NCBI GenBank assembly: GCA_034766995.1
Contig: CM068315.1
Coordinates: forward strand, 4,353,736 to 4,417,735
DNA from: Acanthacorydalis orientalis
Taxonomy: Eukaryota > Arthropoda > Insecta > Megaloptera > Corydalidae
Direction of reading: 5' to 3'
DNA: 64,000 bases
Position 1 is the first letter of the stretch. Every line of letters begins with the position of its first letter. Of this stretch, positions 1 through 12,234 are shown in pieces. The translations under genes and the position numbers were made by a program. The notes under the pieces were generated by a model. That model had not been told where the DNA came from, did no database searches, and saw only the letters and a program-made list of their open reading frames with translations.

Positions 1-325
1 CGGCGACGCACAACTGTAATTCGGATAAATAATTGCGAAAATAGTCAATGCAGTGAATAATATTGCTTCCAAGTTTGCAATGTTCGCAAGACGTTCTAAA
101 TAATTTTTTAATGTCCGATTGCCTGTCTCATATCAAGTATAAATTTGAATGTTTCTTTAAAATGAAGACATGTCTCCATCCATCCTCTACGTTAAACGTT
201 AACAAGGTGCATCAGAGTTCGTTAGCTGACATTGTATACTTAGAAGATTGTAATGTTTGAAAAACGGTCTAAATAGAATTCACTTGTACGCTTTTTTCTC
301 TAATATAAGTCCATAAGATATATTA
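1..325. other. Unique left flank
   Basis: No repeat unit of the array is recognisable here before about 326. A short frame of 65 codons starts from TTG at 63, but it has no recognisable motif and no support. I see no gene in this stretch. It marks the left edge of the tandem array or an interruption in it. Confidence 0.5.
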
Positions 326-3201
326 TGTATCATGTTTCTATTCAAATGACAATGTTCAATATTAAATAAATTAATTACACACTGTTATTTAAACCGCTGA
401 AAGAAAAGAGAGATATTTTTTGTAGCTGAAAACAAATAAAAAATTATTAAGTAATATAAAATAGACCCACACACATATCTGTAAGAAACTGTATTATTAT
501 GTTATATGTGCTAGAACATTAATATTTATTATTATTTCTCTGGCTATCCATTTTGAATTTACGTTCCTAATAAAGAATTGAAAAATCCTTTTCTTAACAG
601 ATACATTCCATAAGTGATATTAGAATTTGTAAATTCAAATTTTATGTGATGTCTTATACCCAGAAAATGTTTCTATTCAAATAACAATGTTCAAAAATAA
701 ATCAATGAATTATAGTCTCTTAAATAAATCACTGAAAGAAAAGAGATACATTTTTTAGCTGATAACAAATAAAAAAATTAAGAAAAAAATAGTCACACAC
801 ACACACACATCTGTAAGAAACTGTATTATTATATGAGCAGTAAAATTAATATTTGTTATTATTTCTCTGGCTATCCATTTTGAATTTATGTTCCTAATAA
901 AGAATTGAAAAATCCTTCTCTTAACTGATATATTCCATAAGTGATATTACAAACTGTAAATTCATATTTTACTTTCATATCTTATACCCAGAATATGTTT
1001 TTATTCAAATAACAATGTTCAAGATTAACTAAATTAATTAAAGCCTGTTAACTAAATAACTGAAAGAAAATAAATACATTTTTAGCTGAAAACAAATAAA
1101 AAATTATTAAGAAATATAAAACAGACCTACACACACACACACATATCTGTAAGAAAATGTATTATTATATGAGCTGAAAAATTAATATTTATTATTATTT
1201 CTTTGGATATCCAGTTTGAATTTACGTTCCTAATAAAGAATTGAAAAATTCTTTTCTTAACTGATATATTCCATAAGTGATATTAGAAACTGTAAATTCA
1301 TATTTCACTTTGATATCTTATGCCCAGAACATGTTTCTATTCAAATAACAATGTTCAAGAATAAATAAATTAATTATAGCCTGTTAACTAAATCACTGAA
1401 AGAAAATAGAAATATTTTTTGCTGAAAACAAATAAAAATTATTAAGAAATATAAAACAGACCCACCCCCATACACACACACACACATCTGTAAGAAACTG
1501 TATTATTATATGAGCTGAAAAATTAATATACGTTATTATTTCTCTGGCTATCCATTTTGAATTTATGTTCCTAATAAATAATTAAAATATCCTTTCCTTA
1601 ACAGATATATTCCATACCTGATACTAGAATTTATAAATACAAATTTTATTTGATATCTTATGCCCAGAAGATGTTTCTATTCAAATAACAACGCTCAAGA
1701 TTAAATAAATTAATTACAGCTTGTTATTTAAAACACTGAAAGGAAAGAGATATTTTTTGTAGCTGAAAACGAATAAAATATTATTAAAAAATATAAACAG
1801 ACCCATTCTTACACACAAACACACATCTGTAAGAAAGTGTATTAGTATATGAACTGAAAAATTAATATTTGTTATTATTTCTCTGGCTATCCATTTTGAA
1901 TTTATGTTCCTAATAAATAATTATACCATCTTTTCCTTAACAGATACATTCGATACGTGATATTAGAATTTATAAATTCAAATTTTATTTGATATCTTAT
2001 GGCCGGAAGATGTTTCTATTCAAATAACAATGATCAAGATTAAATAAATTAATTACAGTCTGTTATTTAAATCACTGAAAGAAAAGAAAGATATTTTTTA
2101 TAGCTGAAAACAAATAAAAAATTATTAAGAAATATAAATAGACCCACACACACACATATCTGTAAGAAACGGTATTATTATATAAGCTGAAAAATTAATA
2201 TTTGTTTTTATTTATCTGAATATCCATTTTGATTTTATGTTACTAATAAATAGTTTTAAAATCATTTTCTTAAGAGATATATTCCATAAGTGATATTGGT
2301 AATAGTAAATTCATATTTCATTTGATATGTTATGTCCAGAACATGTTTCTATTCAAATAACAATGTTCAAGATTAAATAAATTAACTACAGCCTGCTATT
2401 TAAACCACTGAAAAAAGAGAGACATTTTTTGTAGCTGAAAACAAATAAAAATTATAAAGAAATATAAAATAGACCCACACACACACACAAAAATCTGTAA
2501 GAAATTGTTTTATTATATGAGCTGAAAAAATAATATTCATTATTAACACTCTGGCTATCCATTTTGAATTTACGATCTTAATAAGGAATTAAAAAATCCT
2601 TTTTCTTAACAGATATATTCCATAAGTGATATTGGTAATTCTAAATTCAATTTTTATTGGATGTCTTATGCCCAGAACATGTTTCTATACAAATAACAAT
2701 GTTCAAGTTTAAATAATTTAATTATAATTTGTTAATTAAATCACTGAAAGAAAAGAGAGACATTTTTGTAGCTGAAAACAAATAAAAATTATTAAGAAAT
2801 ATAAAACAGACCCATTCATACACACATACACACATCTGTAAGAAAGTGTTTTATTATATGAGCTGCAAAATTAATATTTATTATTATTTCTCTGGCTATC
2901 CATTTTGAATTTACGTTCCTAATAAAGAATTGACAAATCCTTTTCTTAACAGATATATTCCATAAGTGATATTAGAAGCTGTTAATTCATATTTTATTTG
3001 ATATATTATGCCCAGAACATGTTTCTATTCAAATAACGCTATTCAAGATTAAATAAATTAATTATAGCCAGTTAACTAATACACTGAAAGAAAAGAGAGA
3101 CATTTTTTGTAGCTGGAAACAAATAAAAAATATTAAAAAATATATAACAGACCCACACACACAAACACATCTGCAAGAAATTGTATTATTATATGATCTG
3201 A

Positions 3202-3205
<4 letters not shown>
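326..3205. repeat. S1 satellite, about 8-9 units of about 335 bp
   Basis: The phrase ctggctatccattttgaatt or a close variant recurs near 540, 867, 1202, 1544, 1883, 2214, 2551 and 2892, so the period is about 327-342 bp. Each unit has a CA tract followed by atctgtaagaaa, a TTATTATAT stretch, ctgaaaaattaat, cctaataaagaattg, and a tract ending in cttaacagata. S1 is a diverged sister of S2-S5; for example it uses cttaacag where the others mostly have ctttttag or ctttatag. No coding potential is seen. Confidence 0.9.
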
Positions 3206-3244
<39 letters not shown>

Positions 3245-3520
3245 ACTAAAAGGTAATCTGAAAAAAATAATTATTAATATTTTATACAAAGATGAAGGAA
3301 ATTTGTGTTATACAAATTAATTTATAATTAAAAAATCGGTCACAACCCACCCACACACACACATACAATCCTGATGATTTTATAAACTGAAAAAATGATT
3401 TGTTAATTAAGCTGAAAAACAAATAGTTATTAATTATTACATACCTACAACTAATTAATATATAAGATGGCCATCTACACAGAAAGCACAAATACAAAAG
3501 TATATATATATAAATTGTAT
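3206..3520. repeat. First partial S/T junction copy
   Basis: A TA tract (3207-3240) is followed by the sequence that opens every T block: gtaatctgaaaaaaataat, a second CA tract, and the palindrome at 3465-3476. The same junction recurs at 3901, so about 700 bp (junction plus one S unit) is duplicated here. Confidence 0.8.
3465..3476. repeat. 12-bp palindrome, variant agatggccatct
   Basis: Perfect palindrome at the place where the full T blocks carry ggatggccatcc. The outermost base pair has changed on both sides together (G/C to A/T), so the symmetry is kept. Confidence 0.8.
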
Positions 3521-3900
3521 TATTATTTGAGCTGAAAAATTAATATTTATTATAATTTCCCTGGCTATCCATTTTGAATTTACGTTCCTAATAAAAAATT
3601 GCAAAATGCTTTTCTTAAGAGATATATTCCATAAGTGATATTAGGAACTGTAAATTCATATTTTATTTGGCCTTATTATATATATTTATTATATATTTAT
3701 TATATTATGGCCAGAACATGTTTCTATTCAAATACAATTTTCAAGATTAAATAAATTAATTACATACTGTTATTTCAATCACTGAAAGAAAAGAGAGATA
3801 TTTTTTCTACCTAAAAACAAATAAAAATTAATTATAAATATAAAACGGACCCACACACACACACACATCTGTAAGAAATTGTATTATTAAATGAGCTACA
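3521..3900. repeat. Single S unit between two T junctions
   Basis: One S unit (ctggctatcc at 3561, CA tract near 3854) with a short local TA/TTTAT insertion near 3671-3707. It is bracketed by junction copies at 3206 and 3901. Confidence 0.75.
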
Positions 3901-4149
3901 AAATTATATATATATATAACTTAGAAGTAATCTGAAAAAAATAATTATTAACATTTTATACAAAGCTGAAATAAATTTGTGTTATACAAATTAATTTATA
4001 ATTAATAAATCTGTCACAACCCACCCACACACACACACGCACACATAAAATCCTGATAATTTTATAAACTGAAAAAAAATGATTTATTAATTAAGCTGAA
4101 AAACAAATAGTTATTAATGATTACATATCTACAACTAATCAATATATAA

Positions 4150-4161
4150 GGATGGCCATCC
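4150..4161. repeat. 12-bp palindrome ggatggccatcc (T1)
   Basis: Perfect palindrome, kept in the opening part of every T block and flanked by AT-rich DNA and a CA-like stretch. Confidence 0.85.
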
Positions 4162-4924
4162 CCACACAAAACAAACATACAAAAATATATAGAGTAAATA
4201 TTAAGTTCATAAACATGCAGTTGTTACCATATCTGTCGCTTTCCAATTGTATGTCAATAATTGTTTATTTCATAAGCTATGTGTTTTAATTCCCAGATTC
4301 GAGAAAACTTCAGTTACTTTAGCAATTGTTACTCATGACCCATATAACTAATTCATTATTTATTAATAGAACGACTCTGCATGCAACTCGACCTATTTGT
4401 TTGAGTAGGAGAAGGTTCGTTAATTAGAAAAAAAAATAAAATGAAGCAACTACCGTTCTGATTTTAGGAGAGATTCAATTGGAATCTCGAATTCAAATCC
4501 TCATACACAATGTTTCAATATTGTAGGATCTTTCTGAAAAGAATGCAAACCTCATAGAGACAATTCATTGGAAATATACACAGATAAACATTAAGGAAAT
4601 ATACTTCTACCTTTTTTCCAGCGTCGTTCAAAGGCGTTATTCGAATATCGAGCGACCTCCTCGTCCTACACTCAATCCGCATCGTTTCGATATCCAAACG
4701 AAATAACGACTCGACTCACAAGACTGTTCAGATACCCGGATTGAACCACTGTTGCAATCAGTTAATACAGTAGTTAATAAGTAACAACAATTAGTATGTT
4801 ATAATTATGTACTGAATTGTATTGTCAATAATATTTACAACGTTAACTCACGGACTCATAGTTCACATTTTGCAGACGACGCCGGGTCAAGATTTCGAAA
4901 ACAAGTACCTATACATTCGAACGA

Positions 4925-5079
4925 ATCGATCAATAAACATTTATAATAGAAAATATATCTATTATAAAGAAATATTAACAGCGAATACATTCGCAAATTC
5001 ATTTTATTCGATACGCGTGTCTAAAATGAGAAGGAAGAGACTGGAATAACGATTTAACTGATTGTGCTTATTGATCGAT
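4925..5079. repeat. Inverted repeat, 12-bp arms, in T1
   Basis: The arm atcgatcaataa at 4925 is matched in reverse complement by ttattgatcgat at 5068-5079. In T2 the right arm has one mismatch (ttattaatcgat). No function is assigned. Confidence 0.65.
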
Positions 5080-5329
5080 TGAAAGAACAAATCATGATTA
5101 TCTTCACTAAAACCTCTGGAACTAATTAAAATTTTATTATTGTTGTATGTGTGCGTGTGTGCGGTTGTATTTTTGTACTCTTACAAATTTGGATGTAGAA
5201 ATGAAAACATGTACTGTGAAAGAATGATTGTGTGTGTTTGTTTGTATGTTTTTGAATATGATTGCATCGACTGTAATATGCTGCATGGTAACGAATCTCT
5301 TAATACTCTAGTTTCATCATATAATTTAT

Positions 5330-5538
5330 ACCATTTACCATAGAGAGATCACGGAGATGGAACTGCTTGAATAGTTTCGAACTCGTACAGATCGATCAAT
5401 AAAAACTTAATGAGCAGACATGTTTATTTGAATTATATTTAGCCTCGAAATGTAGATTTGGGAAATGTTTTAAAAAAATCAGAATATTGATATTCAGAAA
5501 ATTAAATTTCAATAACTTGTTGGTACACAAACACCGAA

Positions 5539-5630
<92 letters not shown>

Positions 5631-5870
5631 TTTGTACACGACTAAAATTATAATTCAATTTTGATAAAATATATATGTGATAAACGTTAATCATGTCGAA
5701 TATTTCTTTTATTGATCGATTGGAATGAAGAACGGACAGCTGGAAAATACATAGCGAGAACTGAAACATACAAAGACAAATTGCACGGGAAAAACAGCGG
5801 CGACAAACGGATTGTATCTGCAATGAACTTCTACACACGCATCAAAAGATTGTATAATTTATGAATAATC
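5330..5870. repeat. T1 internal duplicate, left copy
   Basis: Nearly the same as 6925-7505: the ggaactgcttgaatagtttc segment, the inverted repeat around a TA tract, and the gacaaacggatt segment. In T2, T3 and T4 this segment occurs once. The reverse strand reads open for about 110 codons, but a third of that is TA tract, so I do not call it a gene. Confidence 0.8.
5391..5720. repeat. Inverted repeat flanking a TA tract (T1a)
   Basis: Arms atcgatcaataaa (5391-5403) and tttattgatcgat (5708-5720) are perfect 13-bp reverse complements and bracket the TA tract at 5538-5632. The arrangement is kept in T1b, T2, T3 and T4. Confidence 0.85.
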
Positions 5871-6924
5871 TGATGAGAAACAAGGCGAGGTAGTTCAGTT
5901 TAAAGACTGATCGATCCATAACTTCGAACTGAATTAATTATATACTGATTGTTCGTGATGACAATTTGAAAAATCGCAGCGGGCGTAATTTCTTTTTTGG
6001 AAATTTTAAAATCTCAAAATTTATAGTAAAAGGTCCGCTCTCACACGTCACGTGTTTATTATTGAGAAAACATTCCAATATTTTAAGATATCGTGCTGCG
6101 AGGGAAAAGTCGACCTGACTTTTTAATCGATTATACGACGAAAAGATTTCAGTTCAAGTCTACTATACGGGTTATTAATCAAAAATGATAAATCAATCGA
6201 ATTAGAACTAAAATTAAAGCGTTTTAAAATTATCATGACAAAATTGTGAATTACGCGACACGGACTATACGAGCGGGGAGAAACGCCGGACGGTCCGGCG
6301 CGGACCCGTGCGACGCGACCGCGGCGGAGCGCGCATCTCCCCTGAAGCGTGCGAGCGTAGTCCGGTCCAGTGAACGACACGATTGGGTATTTTCGAAATT
6401 ATCTATCTCGTTTCAACTACCGCTTTTGAATCAGAGATAAACACGAACGGCGAGCACTCGCATTTCGAATAATTGTCAGTTGATTGATCGGGCAGAGAAA
6501 CGAATCGTTCGATCGTTGTTTGGAAGGTTTAAAAATTCCTACAACGAGTAATAAGCGTTATATCGGTTTGAAATTTTGATTCATTCTATTGTGAAAGATC
6601 TTCTTTAAATTCATAGTATTATATTCTAAAACAGAACGATGTTTATATGAAAATCGGTCGTTTTACTCAAGGAGTGAAGGTCGTTTGACCGAAGTACCTT
6701 CTTGTCTCGATCCACACCCTTAATTAGACATTTTTGGAATTGATTAGTGGACTAGTTAAGTTAATTAAGGTTGATAGGAGTAGACTGAAGCCTATTTCTG
6801 CAATATCTGACCGAGTTATGGACGTTGTTGGCCGCCTGAATAATATACAGTAGTACGAAACACCAAAATACATTAAGGGTTCGATATACACATTTAAACA
6901 GACGATTTTGATCATTCAAACATA
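5871..6924. other. T1-specific insertion with CpG-rich core
   Basis: This stretch has no counterpart in T2-T4 and lies exactly between the two copies of the T1 duplication. About 6260-6380 is strongly GC- and CpG-rich, unlike anything else in the array. Upstream there is a cacgtg E-box near 6048, and downstream tcagttg near 6476 resembles an insect initiator. A promoter or first exon is possible but not shown. Open frames on both strands (6246-6440 plus, 6123-6380 minus) run through it with no recognisable domain. Confidence 0.6.
6240..6480. promoter_or_regulatory. Candidate CpG-rich promoter or exon inside T1
   Basis: A dense run of CG dinucleotides with many CGCG and CGGCG strings stands out from about 70-75 percent AT surroundings. 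Such islands in AT-rich insect DNA often mark unmethylated promoters or conserved exons; that is inference. No TATA box is evident, and transcription cannot be judged from sequence alone. Confidence 0.3.
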
Positions 6925-7173
6925 ACAAATCTCTTAATAATGTAGTTTCATCATATAATTTATACCATTTACCATAGGGTCATCACAGAGATGGAACTGC
7001 TTGAATAGTTTCGAACTCGTACTGATCGATCAATAAAAACTTAATGAACAGACACGTTTATTTAAATTATATTTAGCCTCGAAATGTAGATTTGGAAAAT
7101 GTTTCAGACTATTCAGAATATTGATATTCAGAAAATGAAATTTCAATAACTTATTGGTACACAATCACCGAAG

Positions 7174-7250
<77 letters not shown>

Positions 7251-7505
7251 TTGTACACGACTAAAATTATAATTCAACTCTGATAAAATATATATGTGAT
7301 AGACGTTAATCATGTCGAATATTTGTTTTATTGATCGATTGAAATGAAGAACGGACGACTGGAAAATACATAGCGAGAACTGAAACATATAAAGACAAAT
7401 TGCACAGGAAAAACAGCGGCGACAAACGGATTCTATCTGCAATGAACTTCTACACTCGCATCGACAGATTCTGTAATTTATGAATGATCTGATGAGAAAC
7501 AAGTA
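6925..7505. repeat. T1 internal duplicate, right copy
   Basis: Second copy of 5330-5870, starting with aatctcttaataatgtagtt and running through the TA tract at 7173-7247 to the gacaaacggatt segment near 7423. Beyond about 7505 the sequence continues colinear with T2-T4 (caattgtatatagtgtcgca and following), so the right copy is the one joined to the normal T continuation. Confidence 0.8.
7025..7339. repeat. Inverted repeat flanking a TA tract (T1b)
   Basis: The 13-bp arms at 7025-7037 and 7327-7339 are identical to those of T1a and bracket the TA tract at 7173-7247. Confidence 0.85.
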
Positions 7506-9593
7506 GAGATATAATTGAAGTTTCATTAACCACGAGTTCATTCAGGAACGAATCCGTTTGTTTATTTTATCTGATATTCAAAGGAATTTGTATCAATTGT
7601 ATATAGTGTCGCAAACCGATTCATACCTCTGCAGAATCCAAAAGATCATCGATTGACTTGGATACGAGGATGAAATCCATCAATAAATATATTTAAAATG
7701 CATATCGTTTAGTACAATGTAGAGTGAATTAGAAACGACGACGCATTTACACAAGTCTTAGTTGTTTTATAAACTGCACATTACAATGACAGCATTGAGA
7801 ATCAACAATTGATATAACAAATAGTGAATTAGTAATTAATACAGAGAGTAATTAATAACAAAGGACTTTAAATGCCCTGTAAATAATGTTCTATTGTGAT
7901 AAGAAGCATTTATTGATGGATTTAAAAATGAATAACTGAAGATATTTTCATCTCGGTGTCTGAAAAGAACGGGTGTTGATTGTTTGTGAATTGATGTAAG
8001 TGTTGGTCAGTTGATGTAGATGTATGTGTGTGTGTGTGTGCGTGCGTACGAAATATGCTTGTGATGTGTATGCACACAGTTTATCATAGTATATTAGGAG
8101 GGCCTTTTCATTTAAACCGTTTACCTTCTCCTTTAAACGGGAGCTGATGGAAGAAATTGCAACGCTCGGGAATCAAAATGTAATAGCACACCATATGAGA
8201 GGAATATATTATTACGATGTTAGAAATTAAGAAAATGTTAAAAAAAATTGCAACAGATGGATGCTAATAACATTCTCAGTGATAATGAAATGACAATTAG
8301 TTATTCGTTCGATTGACATTCTGTGATACGATTATATTTGATAGCATTTTCGCTGAGATGAATTAAAAAAGAATTACTTAAAATCGAAATACAAGAGTGA
8401 GTCCTGACATTAACGACGATTATACTAGTTCGTTTTTGATTTAAAAAATAGAGAAATTTGATGGAGGACAAGTGAGAGGCAGCTATAGAAATCCAAGTGT
8501 CAAGATCGATATATAAATTAGTAAGCAAATGTTCTTCAACTACAATGGATGCTTCTCAATATTCGTGTCGAAATGAATGAATATATGAAAGTAAATGTAT
8601 TTTTCCAATATGAAGAACAGTCAGAAATGAGTACTCAAACAATGGAAATCATTTACAATTGCCTGTTAATCAAACGCTAGCTTATTGATCGGAATAAACA
8701 CACCTGTGAATTTGGATATTCCTGTGTCGGTGAATGCCCTCTGGAGATGACGATATTATCGACGGAAAACGCGTTCAATTATTGAATAGAAATTAATCAA
8801 TTTATGAGCGGAGATCGATGAAGGAACAATTAGTTGTTCCTGTAATAGGCAATAAAATTATGAAATACACACATCGTTCTTGCATAACACTTACTACCAC
8901 TGTCTTGTACAACGAGACAGGTAATTGGTTGAGTGATTCAGTTCCAGATTAAGACAAGTATTGAATCCTAAAATTAAACAAGTAAATTAATGACAGATTT
9001 TTGTATTTTATAGATATACTATGGAAATTTTTACCTGAGTACTGAATGTGTTTTCATTAAAAATCTATCGATTCTGATAGAAAGAAAATCAATCTTCGAA
9101 ATTCACATCACTCCGCGAATTTAATCAAAACTTAATCGAACCATTTACGACGAACCGAAAATCAAAAATCAACTTCATAACGCCCGAATGTAAGATGATT
9201 TTTTGAATGTTAACAACCTTCGCTCGGTCGTTATTAAATTAAAAAAAAAAACCTTATCCAAACATAGTCAATGACTATGAACATCGAAAACAACGTTTTC
9301 GATCTCAACTCGTTTGGTTCACCGTTTTGATTAAATTTAAATAAGACGGACAAACTGATTCGTTGCACAAACTGATAGAATTCGAACTGAATAAATATAA
9401 ATATAAAAATATGTAATGGAACTGTACGACGCATACGCAAAATCGGGTGGGATCTAATCAAACTGATTATGCATCAAAGGAGGAACACTGACATGCAAGG
9501 ATCCAAAACGCGTCATCACTTGTATTGGACGCCAACAATTGAATGCCATTATGAGACATAGTAGTTCGATTTGCCCTATCTGTACATAGAAAA

Positions 9594-9623
9594 GGGTAAT
9601 GGAGCAACTTTGCACCATTACCC
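9594..9623. repeat. Hairpin, R1
   Basis: Arms gggtaatggagcaa and ttgcaccattaccc with a 2-nt centre (ct). One mismatch in this copy. It lies about 300 bp before the RT core, as in every R unit. Confidence 0.8.
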
Positions 9624-9926
9624 ATTCTCCAATCGTCGGCGAAGGGAGGGAGAGAACTTTAATTACACTCATTAAAATGAAAATTAAAAAAAATATAAAC
9701 AAACGCAATATATTATTTACTATTAATTAAAGAAATCAACAATTAAAAGTAAACTATCAATGAAAAATCAATTACTATTGAATAAAAAAAATACTTAAAA
9801 AATGTAAACTTAATTTAATTGACCAAAAAGTCACGTTAAACAAAAACAATGATATTAGGGTAACAATGATATTAACGGGGCAGGGGTCGAGATGGGAAGC
9901 TGGAAATCATAAAAGAAATTAAATAC

Positions 9927-10321
9927 ACATTTTCTACGGCGCTGGTCGCACTTAACCCAACGACAAGCCACCGCCTGACACTACACCTGCTACAAGGTGA
10001 AACGACATACACAACCCGTGAAGCGGATTTATATATGCGTGCCTGATCTATTCTGCACGACGTGCAGCCATCCCTAACGCTGAAAGTCATGTGTAGAAAA
10101 GTCGAGGAGTCGAGGTTTCAACTTCGCTTCACAGCAATTCATCCACCGCGAAAGCTCCCAATGTATCGATCGCACAATTGACAATCAATCAGCATAACAT
10201 CTCATACGCTGACGACGTTCAATTCGCAATCGATCTAATCTGTGTATTATACAATATAGATGAAACATTAAGAAATATACAAAATATGATATCGTCTTAT
10301 GGATTCGCGTTTGAACCGTAA
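9927..10321 (+). pseudogene. Non-LTR reverse transcriptase palm remnant (R1, subtype a)
   Basis: In frame with 10205 the sequence reads SYADDVQFAIDLI and then NIDETLRNIQNMISSYGF before a TAA at 10319. YADD is the catalytic metal-binding motif of non-LTR retrotransposon reverse transcriptases. The following helix ending in a GF/GL-x-(N/E)P turn fits the next palm motif of jockey/CR1-like elements; family placement is an inference. An in-frame TAG lies about 115 nt before YADD, and no fingers, thumb, endonuclease or GxPQG motif is visible. About 38 codons of real similarity remain. The region before it reads TTYTTREADLYMRA in another frame, which may also be RT-derived. Confidence 0.55.
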
Positions 10322-10978
10322 ATTAATTCTGTTATATTATAAATGAAATCATCATAAAACGACATCCAGCCTAAAACTAAAACCTACTCTCCTATCAACT
10401 GGGGGAAATACGATGGACTTTACGTTCGTGTACAGTTCAAAATAATAAAAACCTGTTTTTTATTTATCCCTTATGTGTATTCTGTATTCGTTCTGCATCA
10501 TCCGCATATCAGCAGCCGCAACTTCTGACGATATAAACGTAGACACTTCACAAACGAATCTTGTAACACTCTCACTATTACACCATTAACATTGCACATT
10601 AACTTTATTCAACGATGAATCTTTAATATACTAATTGTTTTTAACTTTTGAATCTACTAATCATTATTACTTAAAAGAAAAACACTATATAAAACACTGC
10701 TGCAAAAGAGATTTTATTAATTATGATTGATGAGTTGTATTTATCGTGAGGTAGATGTGTGAGTGTGCGTGTGTTAATGTTGTATAATGTGTAGAGTAAT
10801 ATGTCTGTAATGAAATGAAGATGATGAAATTCTCTCTCACTTTTCACTGATCATAGAGTAATTGACAGCTACTTCCTGAGACGTCCAAGATGGAAGAGGA
10901 CCATTCAGGCTAAAGAGAATTTTGGATGCAGTTTACCCCCCATATGCAGAAGGGAATGTGTTAAACAATTTAAACAGA

Positions 10979-11480
10979 TGATGGTCTCTCCACTAGCGAT
11001 GAATCTGCCTACTGAAATTTAAAATCGGATTCTTCTCACTGTTACTGCTGATCCTGCTAACTTAACACTAGGCTAATAAGCGAAAAGAACACATAGAAGC
11101 AAACACAACGAACAATTATCTAAGACAGATGATGGTCTCTCCACCAGCAAAAAACTGAGGCTACTGAAATACAAAATGGGATTCTTCCCAGCGTTACTGC
11201 TGCTCCTGCTGACTTAACACTAGGCTGACAAGAGAAAAACACACAGAAGCGAACACAAACGGACAATTAACTAACATTGACGATTGTCTCACTGCCAGAG
11301 ATGAATCTAGCTGCTGAAAATTAAAATTGAACTCCTACCACTGTCACTGCTGCTCCCGTTTAATTAACACTAGGCTAATGAGCGAGAAAAACACACAGAA
11401 GCGAACACAACAGACAATTATCTAAGAGAGACGAGTGTCTCTCCATCAGCGATGGATCTGCCTGCTGTAAATTAAAATGA
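10979..11480. repeat. Minisatellite of about 150-bp units, R1
   Basis: About 3.5 units, each with a gtctctcc segment, ctgaaat.aaaa, ttactgctgatcctgct, taacactaggct, and an acagaagcgaacacaac segment. The repeat shows no stable open frame. Confidence 0.85.
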
Positions 11481-12234
11481 AATTTTTAAGTAATAAAATA
11501 ATGAAACACATACTTTGTTCCTGCACAAACCATTCGATCGTGTCTTGTACTACGAGACGGGTAATTGGTTCAGTGTTTCAGTTCCAGTTAAAGGCAAGCA
11601 TTGTGTCCTAAAATTAAGCAATTATATAAATGACAGATTTTTGTATTTATATAGATATACTATGGAAATAGTTACCTGAGTTCTGAATGTGTTTGTGTTA
11701 AGAATCTGTCGATTCTGATAGAAAAAACGTCAATCTTCGCAATTCACATCACTCCGCGAATTTAATCAAAACTTAATCGAACCGTTTATGTCGAACCGAA
11801 AATCGAAAATCGACTTCATAACGCCCGAATGTAAGATGATTTTTCGAATGTTAACAACCTTCACGCGGTCGTAATTTAATTCAAAAAAGAACCTTATTTA
11901 CACACAGTCAGTGACTATGAATATCGAAAACAACAGTTCTCGATCTCAACTCGATTGGTTCACCGTTTTGATTAAATTTAAATGAGACGGACAAACTGAT
12001 TCGTTGCACAAACTGATAGAATTCGAACTGAATAAATATAAATATAAAAATATATAAAGGAACTGTACGACGCATACGCAAAATCGGGAGAGATCTAATC
12101 AAACTGATTATGCATCAAAGGAGGAACACTGACATGCAAGGATCCAAAACGCGTCATCACTTGTATTGGACGCTCAACATGTGAATCCCATTATGATACA
12201 CACTCGTTCGATTTGCCCTATCTGTTCATATAAA

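Larger units (their letters stand above)
3901..8844. repeat. T1 block, longest and most diverged T copy
   Basis: It begins with a TA tract and gtaatctgaaaaaaataat, like T2-T5, and ends where R1 begins. Its order matches T2-T4: palindrome 4150-4161, the ttaccatatctgtcgctttcc segment near 4226, the gacgacg segment near 4874, a GT tract near 5145, and inverted repeats around TA tracts. It is about 1.3 kb longer than T2-T4. The difference is mainly a tandem copy of 5330-5870 at 6925-7505 with unique DNA between them. Positions about 4350-4820 also hold sequence not clearly present in T2-T4. No gene is recognised. Confidence 0.75.
8845..11480. repeat. R1 unit (subtype a)
   Basis: First of ten R units of about 2.6 kb. 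Shared order: cttgtac segment, cgcgaatttaatcaaaactt segment, gacggacaaactg segment, hairpin, RT-derived core, a GT-rich patch, the 45-bp invariant block (here from 10866), and minisatellite. R1 differs from the others by scattered substitutions, for example cgatattagg duplicated just before the core. Confidence 0.9.

Noticed and set aside
326..3205. CRISPR-like regular spacing
   Set aside because: The units of about 335 bp are repeated throughout their length, with no unique spacers. The DNA is eukaryotic satellite.
4660..4740. Resemblance between about 4683-4735 and 61210-61265 (both with ccaaacgaaata)
   Set aside because: The shared words are short and the match fades quickly. It could be chance, so it was not reported as a repeat.
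5509..5838. Minus-strand frame of 109 codons, also at 7143-7541 (132 codons)
   Set aside because: A large part is the translated TA tract (repeated Tyr-Ile). The two copies are similar only because the segment is a duplication, and T2-T4 do not keep the frame intact.
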